Source of the DNA: Chitinophagaceae bacterium
Lineage (GTDB): Bacteria; Bacteroidota; Bacteroidia; Chitinophagales; Chitinophagaceae
Assembly: GCA_016710935.1 (NCBI GenBank)
Contig: JADJTY010000003.1
Span: 620,001 to 684,000 of the forward strand
Length of the DNA stretch: 64,000 bases
Direction of reading: 5' to 3'
The translations under genes were made by a program, and so were the position numbers. Under the pieces are notes generated by a model. The model had not been told where the DNA came from and made no database searches. It saw nothing but the letters and a program-made list of their open reading frames with translations. Below are positions 63,971-64,000 of the stretch, piece after piece (within the stretch, counting starts at the first letter, position 1; each line of letters begins with the position of its first letter).

Positions 63971-64000
63971 ATAGGTGGGGGTTATCCACCTCTTGCCGGC

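Overview
The window looks like chromosome from a Bacteroidota, most plausibly of the Chitinophagaceae type. Supporting signs are type IX secretion C-terminal domains (3226..3759, the amylase at 37400..39941), gliding-motility/CHU-type C-terminal domains (42748..44811, 55647..56147), a class III glutamine synthetase, a DUF4407 protein, Bacteroidota-type AMP nucleosidase and M13/S9 peptidases, AT-rich leaders with weak Shine-Dalgarno signals, and many short GC-rich palindromic repeats. The taxonomic placement is inference from gene content. I saw no rRNA, tRNA, CRISPR array, prophage or transposase.

Layout. 1..3759 (minus): a large surface repeat protein cut by the window edge and a T9SS cargo protein upstream of it. 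3975..13582 (minus): housekeeping run def, ruvX, ubiA-like, SpoU methyltransferase, pyrG, proC, a VapC-type toxin with a 53-residue antitoxin, hldD, purL. 13717..20533 (plus): membrane protein, glnN, Spy-like periplasmic protein, Ldh-family oxidoreductase, lysC. 20648..26048 (minus): two TolB-like beta-propeller proteins around a DUF4287/DUF5655 protein, a shortened AraC regulator, an Mpo1-like protein, queA. 26338..35897: giant TraB/GumN protein, fused ABC ATPase, AMP nucleosidase, HsdR-N nuclease-like protein, APC permease, ubiX, lolA. 36126..44811 (plus): DUF4407 protein, secreted alpha-amylase, mutS, gliding-type adhesin. 44947..51096 (minus): small stress/unknown proteins, PH/SHOCT protein, M13 peptidase, B12-type radical SAM enzyme. 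51383..60601 (plus): trmH, S9 peptidase, lipoproteins, Xaa-Pro aminopeptidase, small membrane proteins, GNAT. 60591..63885 (minus): DUF1569 protein, unknowns, a membrane gene between inverted repeats, FadL-like porin.

Two things stand out. First, short palindromic or degenerate repeat elements sit not only between genes but inside conserved reading frames, where they keep the frame and encode extra residues: hldD (N-terminus and interior), purL, the linker of the fused ABC ATPase, and the C-termini of the SpoU methyltransferase and the UbiA-like enzyme. This resembles the coding palindromic elements known from Rickettsia. Second, three conserved genes (AMP nucleosidase, alpha-amylase, S9 peptidase) are broken by one- or two-base indels, mostly in homopolymers; the lengths become exact multiples of three after the minimal repair. 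This fits residual sequencing error in a draft or long-read assembly at least as well as real gene decay.

Other structures: an exact 45-bp direct repeat upstream of two neighbouring genes (22638, 23604), and a 0.69-kb segment with about 33-bp inverted ends carrying one membrane gene (61571..62263). Nothing here amounts to a proven new system.
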